64,000 bases of DNA from Campanula takesimana (taxonomy: Eukaryota; Streptophyta; Magnoliopsida; Asterales; Campanulaceae), in contig JAOWBW010000383.1 of NCBI GenBank assembly GCA_026119855.1, forward strand, positions 1,736,001 to 1,800,000. Direction: 5' to 3'. The position numbers and the translations under genes were made by a program. The first letter of the stretch is position 1, and each line of letters opens with the position of its first letter. The notes under the pieces were generated by a model. That model was not told the origin of the DNA, searched no databases, and saw only the letters and a program-made list of their open reading frames with translations. This document shows positions 46,347-57,041 of the stretch, piece by piece.

Positions 46347-46906
46347 CGTCAATAGATGTTGTGAGTAAGATTTTGTGCCCCTAACATTACAATTGCTTTG
46401 ACAAATTTGGAAATATTTGTAACCAAAGCATATATAGTCACCCGTCCTAAAATGTCTGAATTATGAGTAATACTAATGTTTAAGAAAAACAAAACAATTT
46501 ACTCACTAATTGATTTAGCATTTATATATATATATAATGGCTCAAGTAGAAAGAGCCCCTTTCTAAAAGAAATTCCCGCTCAAAACACTTCTTCTAAAAA
46601 TAGAAACCTAGCAATCTGAGATCCTGGCTCACGTGATTAGCACCATTTTGTTGACCTAGGTATTTGAACAGCCGATCGATTCCACTGGCACCTTCGCCTT
46701 CAACGATTCCGGCCATCCTAGTCAATATTTTCCGGTTTGCCTCTCAATCGCTCTCCCTCTTTTCCCGGTTTGCCTCTCAATCTTACTAAAACTCTCATCA
46801 ACTGGGTGTTAGGGTTTGGTGTCACTGAAGGCTACACTCGATCTCACTAAGGCGTACATAAGAAGAGACAAACCCACACACCTCAGTTATTTCTTCTTAA
46901 GATACT

Positions 46907-46937
<31 letters not shown>

Positions 46938-48406
46938 TCCTTCTTTGTTTTCAATCTTACTAATGCTATCAGGAGTATTTAATTTAAATGCTTCAATTAC
47001 TGAACAGTTCCAATCATTGCCTAATAGCTTGAGGTTTCCAATTCCCCTTTCTCCTTTTTTGTTTTTTCAGGCCTTCTTCTTCCACCGGAGTTCATGCTTC
47101 CGAGGTGAATTGTTATCTGTCTCTTTTTCTTTACCAGTCAATAACTCAGTTATCTGTAGGTTGCCTTTCCTCCTGCCTTCTTCTCACTCAGCGATGAAAT
47201 CTTAATGATAGAGACTATGATAACAATTCAATAGGGAACTATGATGAATGATGATGTTGAATTAAGTGGACTCTAGAACTCACTACAGCCACAATGCCAC
47301 CTAGGGTTTGATCCATTTGCATCGTGTGTTGTCTAACATTATTAGTTTTTGCCTTTTTATTAATTTTTTGTGTGCTGAGCCAATTGACATGCAATGTGTA
47401 GTTTTATACCTATATGATGTTTTCACTTTTTGATTGTTTATACCTATATGATGTTTTCACTCTTACCCCTGTTTCCATGTTTTTTTTTTTTTTTTTTGTT
47501 GCAATGTGTCTGAAGTTAAAACTGCTAATCTTTCATCTAAAGAAATATAAAAATGAGGAGGTGTACTGATGATTTTTTGAGTCAGGGGAGACGGTTAATA
47601 TTTATTGAAGTCCTTTGTTATATCTCTGTTGATATCAAAGCTTACAACTTATAATGTTTGTCTTTGTCCGATGAATTTACCAAATTTAAGAGGCAGTTTG
47701 CTGATGTTCTTGGGCCTAGAGGGAAAGATTGATGTGTGTACAACAATTTGTTGTAATATCTGGCTTTGATATTGTCCTGATATTCTACACTTGACTATAA
47801 CTTATTGATCCTTGAATTCAACTGGTGGCATTTTGATCTGGGTGAGCATGACTGTTGGCTCGTTTGAGAAATCATTGACCATGACAGTGAATGTTAAGTA
47901 TTAATAGCTTTGGTTTGTTGAGTTGAAGAAGATTGAGTAGAATGTGTAAATTTGTTACCTTCTTTGAAATATTGTAAGAAAACAAATGGCGTTACCTGAT
48001 ATTTAGTATAAAAGAAAGAAATGGTGTTTGCTGAAAGAAACAAATGGCATTTGCTACATTTCTTTTTTACTTCGATAGAAGTTGTGGAAGTACATGCTTT
48101 TACTTTCCGGTACTGCGTTAATTCTCAGTCTTGATTTAAGCAAGGATATTCATGTTTCTTATGATTCAGTGAGGTGTTTATGGATTTAAACATGTACTCC
48201 CACACCAATCACCTGCAACACTTATAGTTTCCCGGTTCCTTTCCATGTTATTATTTCTTGCGATGAACAGGCCGCCTGCGAATCCCAAACTAAATTGGGA
48301 GTGGCAAATTGAGTGACTCGACGACTGGATTCCATCAGGTACGTTCGCTCATTTTTTTTTTTAATTTTCATATAGTTTGTCCAACTCTATGTGCCTCTGT
48401 GTCTTT
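46347..48406 (+). other. Possible 5' region of a host transcription unit
   Basis: The stretch looks less repetitive than its neighbours. A CT-rich leader-like block with TCTCTCTC at about 46905-46940 is followed by T-rich sequence. At 48270-48338 a short block is bounded by AACAG on the left and CAGGTACG on the right, as for an exon, but contains stops in each frame. Around 47668-47730 a frame reads DEFTKFKRQFADVLGPRGKD. None is enough to name a gene. Confidence 0.25.
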
Positions 48407-48411
48407 CCTAC

Positions 48412-48910
48412 TGTTGAGTTTGGGTGACTCTCAATTGGTTTTGGCGAAATTCGGCATAGCAGACTTCTGGGCGGTCGCCCACATTGCGGTTCCAGGAGAA
48501 GGACAATCTGATCATGTGGGCGGTCGCCCACATGGGTTCTGGGCGGTCGCCCAAGTTGACGGGCTGGACTGCTCGGTTTCCTGGTAGGGTTATTTTTAGG
48601 GTAAAAATATAAAACCCTTGTGTAGTCTTTTGTGCCGTTATATCCTTGAGTCAGAGAGAAATAGAAAAAACTAGGGTTATTCATTATTGAGTGATTGTGA
48701 GATTGTGTGATTGATTATCACCTTGTAATCTCCTTATATTCTCATTGATTATAGTGGATTGTTCTTCGTCGCCCGTGGTTTTTTACTCTTCTTGTTTAGA
48801 AGGGTTTTCCACGTAAATCTCTGTGTTCTTTGTTTTCTTTTGCTTTCTCTTTGCTATTTTGTGCTTTGATCTATTCTAGATAAGTGATTGTTGGACCTTT
48901 AATCCTAACA
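48412..48910 (+). repeat. 5' LTR of the Tork-like Copia
   Basis: The 499-bp LTR runs from TGTTGAGTTTGGGTGACTC to AATCCTAACA. A TATA-like AATATAAAACCC is at about 48606-48617. Three GGGCGGTCGC units start at 48469, 48518 and 48541. Confidence 0.93.
48469..48553. repeat. GC-motif cassette in the 5' LTR, three units
   Basis: GGGCGGTCGCCCA occurs at 48469, 48518 and 48541 (spacings 49 and 23 bp). Compared with the 3' LTR, one unit of the first pair is missing, as expected for slippage or recombination between adjacent units. Confidence 0.9.
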
Positions 48911-49027
48911 ATTGGTATCAAGAGCTTGGTTTGAGGTTCTTGTATTACTTATCGGTAGAAGATTTCAGGGAAGTACGAACTTGAGAAATTCGACCGCAAG
49001 GTCAATTTCGGGTTGTGGCAAGTAAAG

Positions 49028-52000
49028 ATGCGAGCAATCTTGGTGGGAAAACAGTGTGTCAAGGCTTTGCTGGGTAAGGCAAAGAAACCAGAAAACTTGA
49101 CTGATGAACAGTTCGATGACATGGACGAGAAGGCTTTGTCTCTCTTGCATTTAAGTCTCAAAGACGAAGTGTTGAGGGAGGTTATGAGCGAGAAGACGGC
49201 CGCAGGGCTCTGGCTTAGGCTTGAACAACTCTACATGACGAAGAGCATTAGTAATCGGTTGCTACTGATGAAGAAACTCGAAGAATGCAAAATCAAATCA
49301 GGTGAGTCCTTGGAAAAACATCTTGATGAGTTTTATGGTTTGGTCATGGACCTAAAGAATGTAGATGTTGTGATTTATGATGAGCAATTGGCGGTCAAAT
49401 TGCTATGTTCTTTACCCTCTAAGTACATGCACTTTCGTGAGACGGTTCTGTATGGGAAGGATGAGATCTCTTTGGAAGAGATCAAGAATGATTTGCTACA
49501 ACGTGAAGTTATTGAGACGCACTTGACTTCTCCAAGTGATGAATCTCAAGGTGATGGATTAGTAGCTAGAAGCGGCAAGAAGACAGGGAAGGGAACGAGT
49601 GCAAAGAACTCGGGTCAATCCAGTTCAAGCAAATGGTTGAAAGATGTGATATGTCATGCTTGCAAGGAGAAAGGACACATTAGAAGATTTTGTCCCAATA
49701 AAAGGGATGATACAACAACCGGTAAGAAGGGTGAAGCTGGAGTGGTGTTTAGTGACACTAGTGATGACAGTGATAGTAATGCACTTACTGCTTGTGATTC
49801 GGGTACCAAAATTCATGATAATTGGATTTTGGACTCGGGTTGTTCTTATCACATTAGTCCCAACCGGGCATGGTTTTGTTCTTATAAGGCTACTACTGGT
49901 GGAGTGGTTTTGATGGGCAATAACGCTGCATGCAAGGTTGTTGGTATTGGGACTATCCAGATTAAGATGTTTGATGGAGTAGTGAGGAAATTACACAATG
50001 TCAGATATGTTCCTGAATTGAAGAAGAACCTGATTTCTCTAGGCACTTTGGATAGTCTTGGGTATAGCTTAGCCATTGTGAATGGCGAACTATCGGCTAT
50101 CAAAGGTGACTTGGTGGCTTTAAAGGGAAAGAAGGTGGGGACATTGTACGAGCTTATTGGTTCCACGGTTGTTGGTAATGTGTCGGTTGCAAAGGGTTCT
50201 ATGACTGAGGTGGAGGTTACTCAGTTGTGGCATATGAGACTTGGTCACATTGGCTTGAAGGGAATGACAAAACTTTCAAAGCGCGGTTTATTGGATGGAC
50301 AGAAGACGGGGCCTATGGACTTTTGCGAGCATTGTGTGCTTGGAAAACAGATAAAGGCTAGCTTCGGGAAGAGAGTTCACAACTCTAAAGGTATTCTTGA
50401 TTACATTCATTCTGATTTATGGGGTCCGTCTAAGAAATTATCTAAGGGTGGTTCTCGTTATTTATTTACTTTTGTTGATGATTATTCGCGAAAGGTGTTT
50501 GTCTATTTCTTGAAACACAAGAATGATGTGCTTTTGAATTTTAAGCAATGGAAAACTTTGGTTGAGAAACAGACAGATAGACCCATAAAGAAAATGAGAA
50601 CAGATAATGGCCTTGAGTTTGTCGAAAAGGAGATTACTGAATTTTGTAAAAATGAAGGTATTGGTCGACACAGAACTTGTGTGGGGAAACCACAACAGAA
50701 TGGTGTTGCAGAAAGGATGAACCGCACGTTGTTAGAAAGGGCTCGGTGTTTGTTGTCACAGGCAGGGTTAGGTAAAGAATTTTGGGCGGAGGCGATTAGT
50801 ATGACTGCTTACTTAGCTAATCGTTCTCCTAATTCTAGTATTGGGATGAAGACTTCGGTGGAGATGTGTTCAGGCTCTCCAGGAGATTACTCGAGGTTGC
50901 GTATTTTCGGGTGTCCCGCCTATGCTTATGTGAACAATGGAAACAAGTTGGAGCCAAGAGCCAAAAAGTGTGTCTTTGTTGGCTATACTACTGGAGTGAA
51001 GGGATTCAGGTTATGGGATCCAGTTGCATCTAAGTTCCTGACAAGTAGAGATGTCACGTTTAATGAATCTCTACTTCTCCGTGAGAATAAGGGTTCTGCA
51101 GAACGGTTACACAAACAGGTGGAGACAGACGGAGTTGATACAGAAATGGTGGAAATAGACTTAGATGAAAAAGATATGTCTGATGAAGCAACTCCAATTG
51201 ATGCTCCAGGTCAAGAGGAGGAGACAAGCAAGCAGGTGGAGACTACCAGTGATCTTGGTAGAGGTAAGAGGGACAAAAGACCTCCGGTTAGATATGGTTT
51301 TGAAGAAATGGTGGCCTATGCACTAACAGCTGCTGAAACAGTAAATGTGCATGAACCAGTCTCTTATAAAGAAGCTATGTCTTGTAATGAATATTCTAAA
51401 TGGTCGGTTGTTATGGAAGAAGAGATGTTATCTCTCATGAAGAATCAGACATGGGAACTTGTGAGACCACCACCAAAGAAGAAGTTAGTCAGCTGCAAGT
51501 GGGTCTACAAGTTCAAAGAAGGTACTTCGGGTATTGAGGAAGCAAGGTACAAAGCAAGGTTAGTTTCTCGTGGTTTCACTCAAGTCGAAGGAGTAGACTA
51601 CAATGAGATATTTTCACCGGTTGTGAGACACGCATCTATTCGCGCCTTATTGAGCATTGTGGCGATGCAAGATCTAGAGCTTGAGCAGTTAGATGTAAAG
51701 ACGGCCTTTTTATATGGGGAGCTTGAGGAGGAGATCTACATGCGCCAGCCTGAAGGGTTTGTAGTCGAGGGTAAGGAGGATCATGTTTGCCTGTTGAAGA
51801 GATCCTTGTATGGTTTGAAGCAGTCACCTCGATAATGGTATAAAAGATTCGACACTTTTATGGTTACCCATGGCTTTGTTAGGAGCGAATTTGATAGCTG
51901 TGTCTACTTGAAGGTATGTAGTGATGGAACATTGATTTATCTTGTATTATATGTCGATGATATGCTTGTGGCTGCAAAAGATATCAATGATGTCAACCAG

Positions 52001-52918
52001 GTGAAATTAATGTTGCAAAGTGAGTTTGAGATGAAGGACTTAGGTGATGCAAAGAAGATACTTGGCATGGAGATTGAACGGGATCAAAAGAAGGGACTCT
52101 TATACTTGTCTCAGAAAAGGTATTTTAAGAGGGTTCTGGAACGATTCAATATGAGGAATGCCAAATCTGTAAGTACTCCTTTGGCATCTCACTTTAGGTT
52201 ATCTTCTTTAGATAGTCCCAAGTCTAAAGATGATATGGATTATATGTCATGTGTTCCATATTCAAATGCTGTTGGGTGTATTATGTATGCTATGGTGTGT
52301 ACTCGACCAGATATCGCTCAAGCAGTAAGCGTGGTGAGTCGATACATGGGGAATCCGGGGAAAGAGCATTGGAATGCTGTCAAGTGGATTCTGCGATACT
52401 TGAGTGGTACACCAGGTTTGTGCAACGTGTATGGCAAGAACAGTGATGGTTTTGTTGGGTATGTTGATTCAGATTGGGGCAAAAATCTTGATGACAGGAA
52501 ATCTATAACGGGATATGTATTTTGTCTTGGTGGTTCCGCTGTTAGTTGGAAAACTGGATTGCAAGAACTCACGGCATTGTCTACTGCCGAGGCTGAGTAT
52601 ATGGCTATAACAGAGGCGGTCAAGGAAGCCAAATGGCTTGGTGGTTTGGTTCGTGAACTTGGTATTGTTCAAGGTGCTCCTGAGGTTTTCAGTGATAGCC
52701 AAAGTGCTATTTGTTTGGCGAAGAATCAGAATTCTTTCCATAGGAGAACGAAGCACATTGATATAAAATATCATTTCGTAAGGACTACAATAGCGGATGG
52801 TGAAGTGGTTCTAAAGAAGGTTGATACAGCTGACAACCCAGCGGATATGTTGACAAAGCCATTGCAGATTGCTAAGTTCGAGCATTGCTTGGACTTAGTC
52901 GGGGTTACTAGTCATTGA
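49028..52918 (+). pseudogene. Tork-like Copia gag-pol polyprotein with one in-frame stop
   Basis: The frame carries every domain in Copia order: gag of the UBN2 type (from before 49028), CCHC knuckle (CHACKEKGHIRRFC, about 49652-49695), protease (LDSGCSYH, about 49829), pre-integrase region (LWHMRLGHIG), integrase core (SDLWGP, RTDNGLEF, QQNGVAERMNRT), RT (KARLVSRGF, LDVKTAFLYG, KRSLYGLKQSPR, and an intact YVDD near 51950) and RNase H (DSDWGKN, STAEAEYMA, KHIDIKYHF), ending at TGA 52916-52918. A TAA at 51833-51835 breaks RT; the reading frame is otherwise continuous and a CAA-to-TAA change explains it. No ATG is present at the expected gag start: an in-frame TAG lies upstream near 48956, and the first ATG is at 49028, inside the conserved gag N-terminus. 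Confidence 0.93.
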
Positions 52919-53002
52919 TGCCCTTCGGGGCGGGGGCGGCGGAGATAGAGATGTTCCCTTGGTTTACTAGTTTTTTCGGGATTGATCGTCAAGGTGGAGA
53001 AT

Positions 53003-53525
53003 TGTTGAGTTTGGGTGACTCTCAATTGGTTTTGGCGAAATTCGGCACAACAGACTTCTGGGCGGTCGCCCATGGTGATTCTGGGCGGTCGCCCACATTG
53101 CGGTTCCAGGAGAAGGACAATCTGATCATGTGAGCGGTCGCCCACATGGGTTCTGGGCGGTCGCCCAAGTTGACGGGCTGGACTGCTCGGTTTCCTGGTA
53201 GGGTTTTTTTTAGGGTAAAAATATAAAACCCTTGTGCAGTCTTTTGTGCCGTTATATCCTTGAGTCAGAGAGAAATAGAAAAAAACTAGGGTTATTCATT
53301 ATTGAGTGATTGTGAGATTGTGTGATTGATTATCACCTTGTAATCTCCTTGTATTCTCATTGATTATAGTGGATTGTTCTTCGTCGCCCGTGGTTTTTTA
53401 CTCTTCTTGTTTAGAAGGGTTTTCCACGTAAATCTCTGTGTTCTTTGTTTTCTTTTTCTTTCTCTTTGCTATTTTGTGCTTTGATCTATTCTAGATAAGT
53501 GATTGTTGGACCTTTAATCCTAACA
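53003..53525 (+). repeat. 3' LTR of the Tork-like Copia
   Basis: The 523-bp LTR repeats the 5' copy with an extra GC-motif unit. It is followed by CCTAC (53526-53530). Confidence 0.93.
53060..53165. repeat. Four-unit GC-motif cassette in the 3' LTR
   Basis: GGGCGGTCGCC or one-base variants start at 53060, 53083, 53132 and 53155, spacings 23, 49 and 23 bp. The third unit reads GAGCGGTCGCC. Confidence 0.9.
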
Positions 53526-53530
53526 CCTAC

Positions 53531-54756
53531 AACCTCATTCTCTCCAACCATTTTGAATTTTGCATTGTGATTCATGAGTTTAGGACCAACCCAAAGACTA
53601 ATCAACTGATACACTCTAACTTCTCTTCTTTCCATTCACATTTTGTAGATCTTCAGTCCTTCTTTGTTAAGGCAGCGATAGTTCTCCGTTGAACGTTCGG
53701 CTTTTATGCTCAATTCTGGCCGGGAATTTCCTCTTTGTTAGGTTGATCTGATTCAAGCTGCAAACATTTTAGCGTTAGATAAAAACATTGTTGATGTATT
53801 TGCTAGAACACATGGGATCAAATCTTTCAATTGGATTGACTTCATTGAATCTAAAATTGTGTAGTGCAGCGGTGTGCTTGGAGGAGAAAGATAATGAGGA
53901 TGGGTTGTTCAATGTCGCCGAGTTGTACGACCAAGTCTCATTCTGCTTTCAAGGTATTCTTTCAATCTAAGAATACATAAATTTGTTGATGAAATGCTTG
54001 AAATTTACTTACTATACTACAGACAACCCAATTGACTTGATAAATAAATAATAACAGGAAACAAGAAGTCTGTTTTTCTACATGGTGTAACCAAAACCTC
54101 GAGGAACGCACACCAGCCAGCTCCAATTTTTGGTACAAAAAAAAGTCAGAAGAAGGTATAGTTACTTCCCCACTTACTTTATCTGAATTGTTATCCTTTA
54201 TGTTAATAGATAAGAATTGGGGCTTTACACCCCATGAATTTATGCATTTTTTATTCCAGAAATAATAGCATGAGATTGTGCGGACTTACTTTTAAACGCT
54301 TGATGATGAACAACTCTATAGGGGAGCAACAATGGTAATAGGCGAATTGACCATACAGTTAGTCTAGGGAACTAATGAAAATGAGTCCTACTGTGACAAA
54401 ATTACAGTTATACCCTTCGTGATGGATATGATCAAAGACCAAAATAAATTTTACTGTTTTCAGACTTTTGTGGTTATACTCTTATATTTTATGTCAAAAT
54501 TATGTACCGGTATAGATGGTCAAAATGGAAAGATGAGCTTGATTTCATTTTGACTAAAACCCCTTCTTAAGACTGAAATGCCCCCTCCATATCCAGAAAA
54601 CACCGCCTCAGTCAACCAAGATGAATTCTAACTATGAAGAAAAAAAGAGAGGTGTGATTTGTTAGCATATTTTGAAATTTGAAATGTGTATTTTTCATCC
54701 GTTCATATTCGAATTCTTAAATATCTTAGTGGTTATGTGTATTTTGTTGTTGCATA
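53531..54756 (+). other. Possible exons of an interrupted host gene
   Basis: After the Copia, the sequence broken at 48411 resumes. One candidate exon ends near 53954 (frame ...KDNEDGLFNVAELYDQVSFCFQ, then GTATTC). The next is bounded by AACAG at 54057 and GAAGGTATAG near 54156 and reads GNKKSVFLHGVTKTSRNAHQ and onward without a stop. The two frames could be joined through a short intron of about 100 bp. I do not recognise the protein. It may be part of a real gene or a pseudogene, with the Tork element lying in an intron or leader. Confidence 0.35.
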
Positions 54757-55039
54757 CTCCCTCCGTCCCACCTCACTTGAGACCTTTGAAGGTGGGCACA
54801 ATAACTAATGAAAAATAATAAAATTAGGAAAATGTGTGGTAGAAAATGAAGAGAGAGAATGAGTGGGGTTAATAGTAGGTTGGTTGAATGAATTGTGTGG
54901 TGGAAAATGAAGAGAGAGAATGAGTGTGTGTGGTAGATCGAATATAAAATTGTAAAAAGATTACCATTTTGGGGAGTCTCAAGTGAAGTGGGACGAACAA
55001 AAATGAAAATAAGTCTCAAGTGAGGTGGGACGGAGGGAG
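54757..55039. mobile_element. Stowaway-type MITE
   Basis: The 283-bp element has nearly perfect ends CTCCCTCCGTCCCACCTCAC and its inverse GTGAGGTGGGACGGAGGGAG, flanked by TA. An internal duplication of a GGTAGAAAATGAAGAGAGAG-like segment is present. Confidence 0.9.
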
Positions 55040-56714
55040 TATTTCATAATGCAAATCCGATCAGTTTTACTAAAGTTTTAACATTTTTCACCTTGGTTCC
55101 CAAGAATGATAATGTGTATTTATATGTGTGCATTTGGAAATGTATTATGAGACTAAATAAGAGGGTGGATTGATTTTTATAAATTGGGTCGGTAAAGCAG
55201 TAGTAAGTAAGATGGTAAGTAGCAAGTAAGATGGTATGTTGCTATGGTGGGAAGAAAAAGTAATGATGTAGATATGTTATGATGCATGCACCAAACGTTA
55301 ACATGGAAAAACCATATTGCTTTGAAACTGTGGTTTTAGGTGTTCATATGCTGTTTTGTATACATGCAGGAGTTTTATTGCGGTTTGGGTGGATCTTTCT
55401 GTTATGGGCATAACATCTGATGTTCCTATTTCATCTGCAATGAAATCGATAATCACATTCGAAAAAATTTGTTCAAGGATGAGATTCCATTCACAGTAAT
55501 CAACCTTGGACATTTATGTCCTTAACGCCCTACTATTGTTGACCCCATTTTGCCTTGATTTTTTAATATGCTTGTAAAGTCGAATTAAGAACATTAAACC
55601 GAGATGGAATGACTAACATTTAAGTACTGGTGATTGTTGGAATTTTAAGTCTCCAATTTGCTAACACCTAAGCCTTGCTTGTGAGTGTGTTTTTGACCGT
55701 GCGTTTAACGCACGGGTGTTACACTTGATTAGATGTTATTGTAGGCATCAACACTGATTAAATAGAAATCCAATCAATTAATGTCAACTTATATTGTGCC
55801 AAAATTTTATTAATTTATTTTCTACTCTTAGAGCGTTGGTAACCCAATTAAAGTAATTTGGAACACTTTAAGGGATTTATGCCAAACACAACATGACCAG
55901 TGAAACAAGTCTTTATATTTTTAAAAAGTTTGAATAAACAAATTCAAAGATCATTTTAAGATGAAGGAAATATAATTTTATAGATTTTCAAATCCATATA
56001 CCGATCGGTCATGGTCAATTTTGGTACTACATTGGTACAATTAAAATAGCATAAAAATTCGATTTTAACAAGAATACACTCAAATACGTGTACAACATAC
56101 AACTTATGTTACTAAAATGCAATTGACCAAAAAATATAAGGTTTTCAACCTTTGTTTCCTTGGTTTCGAGTGATATCTTTAAAACTACACTAATATCTTT
56201 CTTTCTTTTGATTTTTATTTTTTCCTGCAATTTTGACCCTTTTAATAGTTGTGATAAAATTTATATTATGATATAATTTTAAACACATTCATACTAATTT
56301 TTTATACAAAAGGTATAATTTTTATTTTCAATCAATTTCGACCCTTTTAAACTTTCGTACTTCGCTGGTGACAATTAACTTATATTGAAATTAAAAATAA
56401 ATGCCAGTTAATTACATCATACGATTTTTTGAGCTTTTTTTAAGTTGCCAGTTGGAGTAAGTATGTATGAAGCTCTTTGTAATTACAATTTATAAAATTG
56501 ATTCATCTAGACCTATTGTTTAGATGTTTAACTTCATCCTAATCTAATCTTCAGACAAATTTCTTTATCCATGCTATAATTGGCAGTGTGGTCGATTGAA
56601 AACCTATGTATAGAAATGATTAAATGAATGACACAATATTGATTCTTGATAAACGACTCATGTATAGTTTAACATTAGTATTATGTAACTTAATTTTAAT
56701 TGTAATTAGTTTAT
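55040..56714. other. AT-rich sequence with a possible exon remnant near 55370-55525
   Basis: At about 55369 ATGCAG precedes a frame EFYCGLGGSFCYGHNI that then meets a stop; a nearby frame continues ICNEIDNHIRKNLFKDEIPF. This could be a further decayed exon of the locus to the left. At about 55699-55720 CCGTGCGTTTAACGCACGG is a perfect hairpin. The remainder is AT-rich and shows no gene. Confidence 0.3.
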
Positions 56715-57041
56715 ATTAGCTCATTTTATTATTGTTATGCGGATTTTATACTTATTGGTATGTTTTTGTGATTTGGACAGAGATTTGGTGCATTGTTGGA
56801 ATTAAAACAAGTTGGGACATTCTATTTGGATTGCATGGAACAAATGGAGGCAAGAAAGGACACTTGGAACAAGAAAATGCAAGATCAGACCAGAAGAACA
56901 GGTCTTGCTCGGCCGAGCAGAGCCCATGACTCGGCCGAGCGCATGAAGTCCGAATGGGGGTGTCTTTTGAACAGTTGTGCTCGGCCGAGAAAGCCAAAAG
57001 ACTCGGCCGAGCAGTGCCTGTTTACAGCTAAAAGGTGTTTT
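56715..57041 (+). mobile_element. LTR-retrotransposon remnant with CTCGGCCGAG motifs
   Basis: The stretch has no ORF but carries four CTCGGCCGAG palindromes and purine-rich sequence (ATGGAGGCAAGAAAGGACAC) reminiscent of plant LTR U3 regions. It is cut off at 57041 by the Tekay-like element. The family cannot be fixed. Confidence 0.45.
56908..57011. repeat. Four-unit CTCGGCCGAG cassette
   Basis: Perfect 10-bp palindromes begin at 56908, 56930, 56980 and 57002, spacings 22, 50 and 22 bp. Three of them extend to 12-bp or partial 12-bp palindromes (GCTCGGCCGAGC). Confidence 0.95.

Larger units (their letters stand above)
48412..53525 (+). mobile_element. Young Tork/Tnt1-like Copia retrotransposon (5.1 kb)
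   Basis: LTRs at 48412-48910 and 53003-53525 are almost identical apart from about seven substitutions and a 23-24-bp insertion in the 3' copy. The target duplication CCTAC flanks it (48407-48411 and 53526-53530). The primer site TTGGTATCAAGAGC follows the 5' LTR and a purine tract (AAGGTGGAGAAT) precedes the 3' LTR. A single gag-pol frame fills the interior with one nonsense codon. Both LTR similarity and the near-intact ORF indicate a recent insertion. Confidence 0.95.

Noticed and set aside
46816..47205. 129-codon frame
   Set aside because: It begins at GTG, not ATG, and is rich in S/F/L from CT-repeats; better read as leader sequence.
55695..55722. Hairpin CCGTGCG...CGCACGG as a Helitron 3' end
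   Set aside because: No CTRR terminus follows at the right distance on either strand, and no 5' TC end was found.
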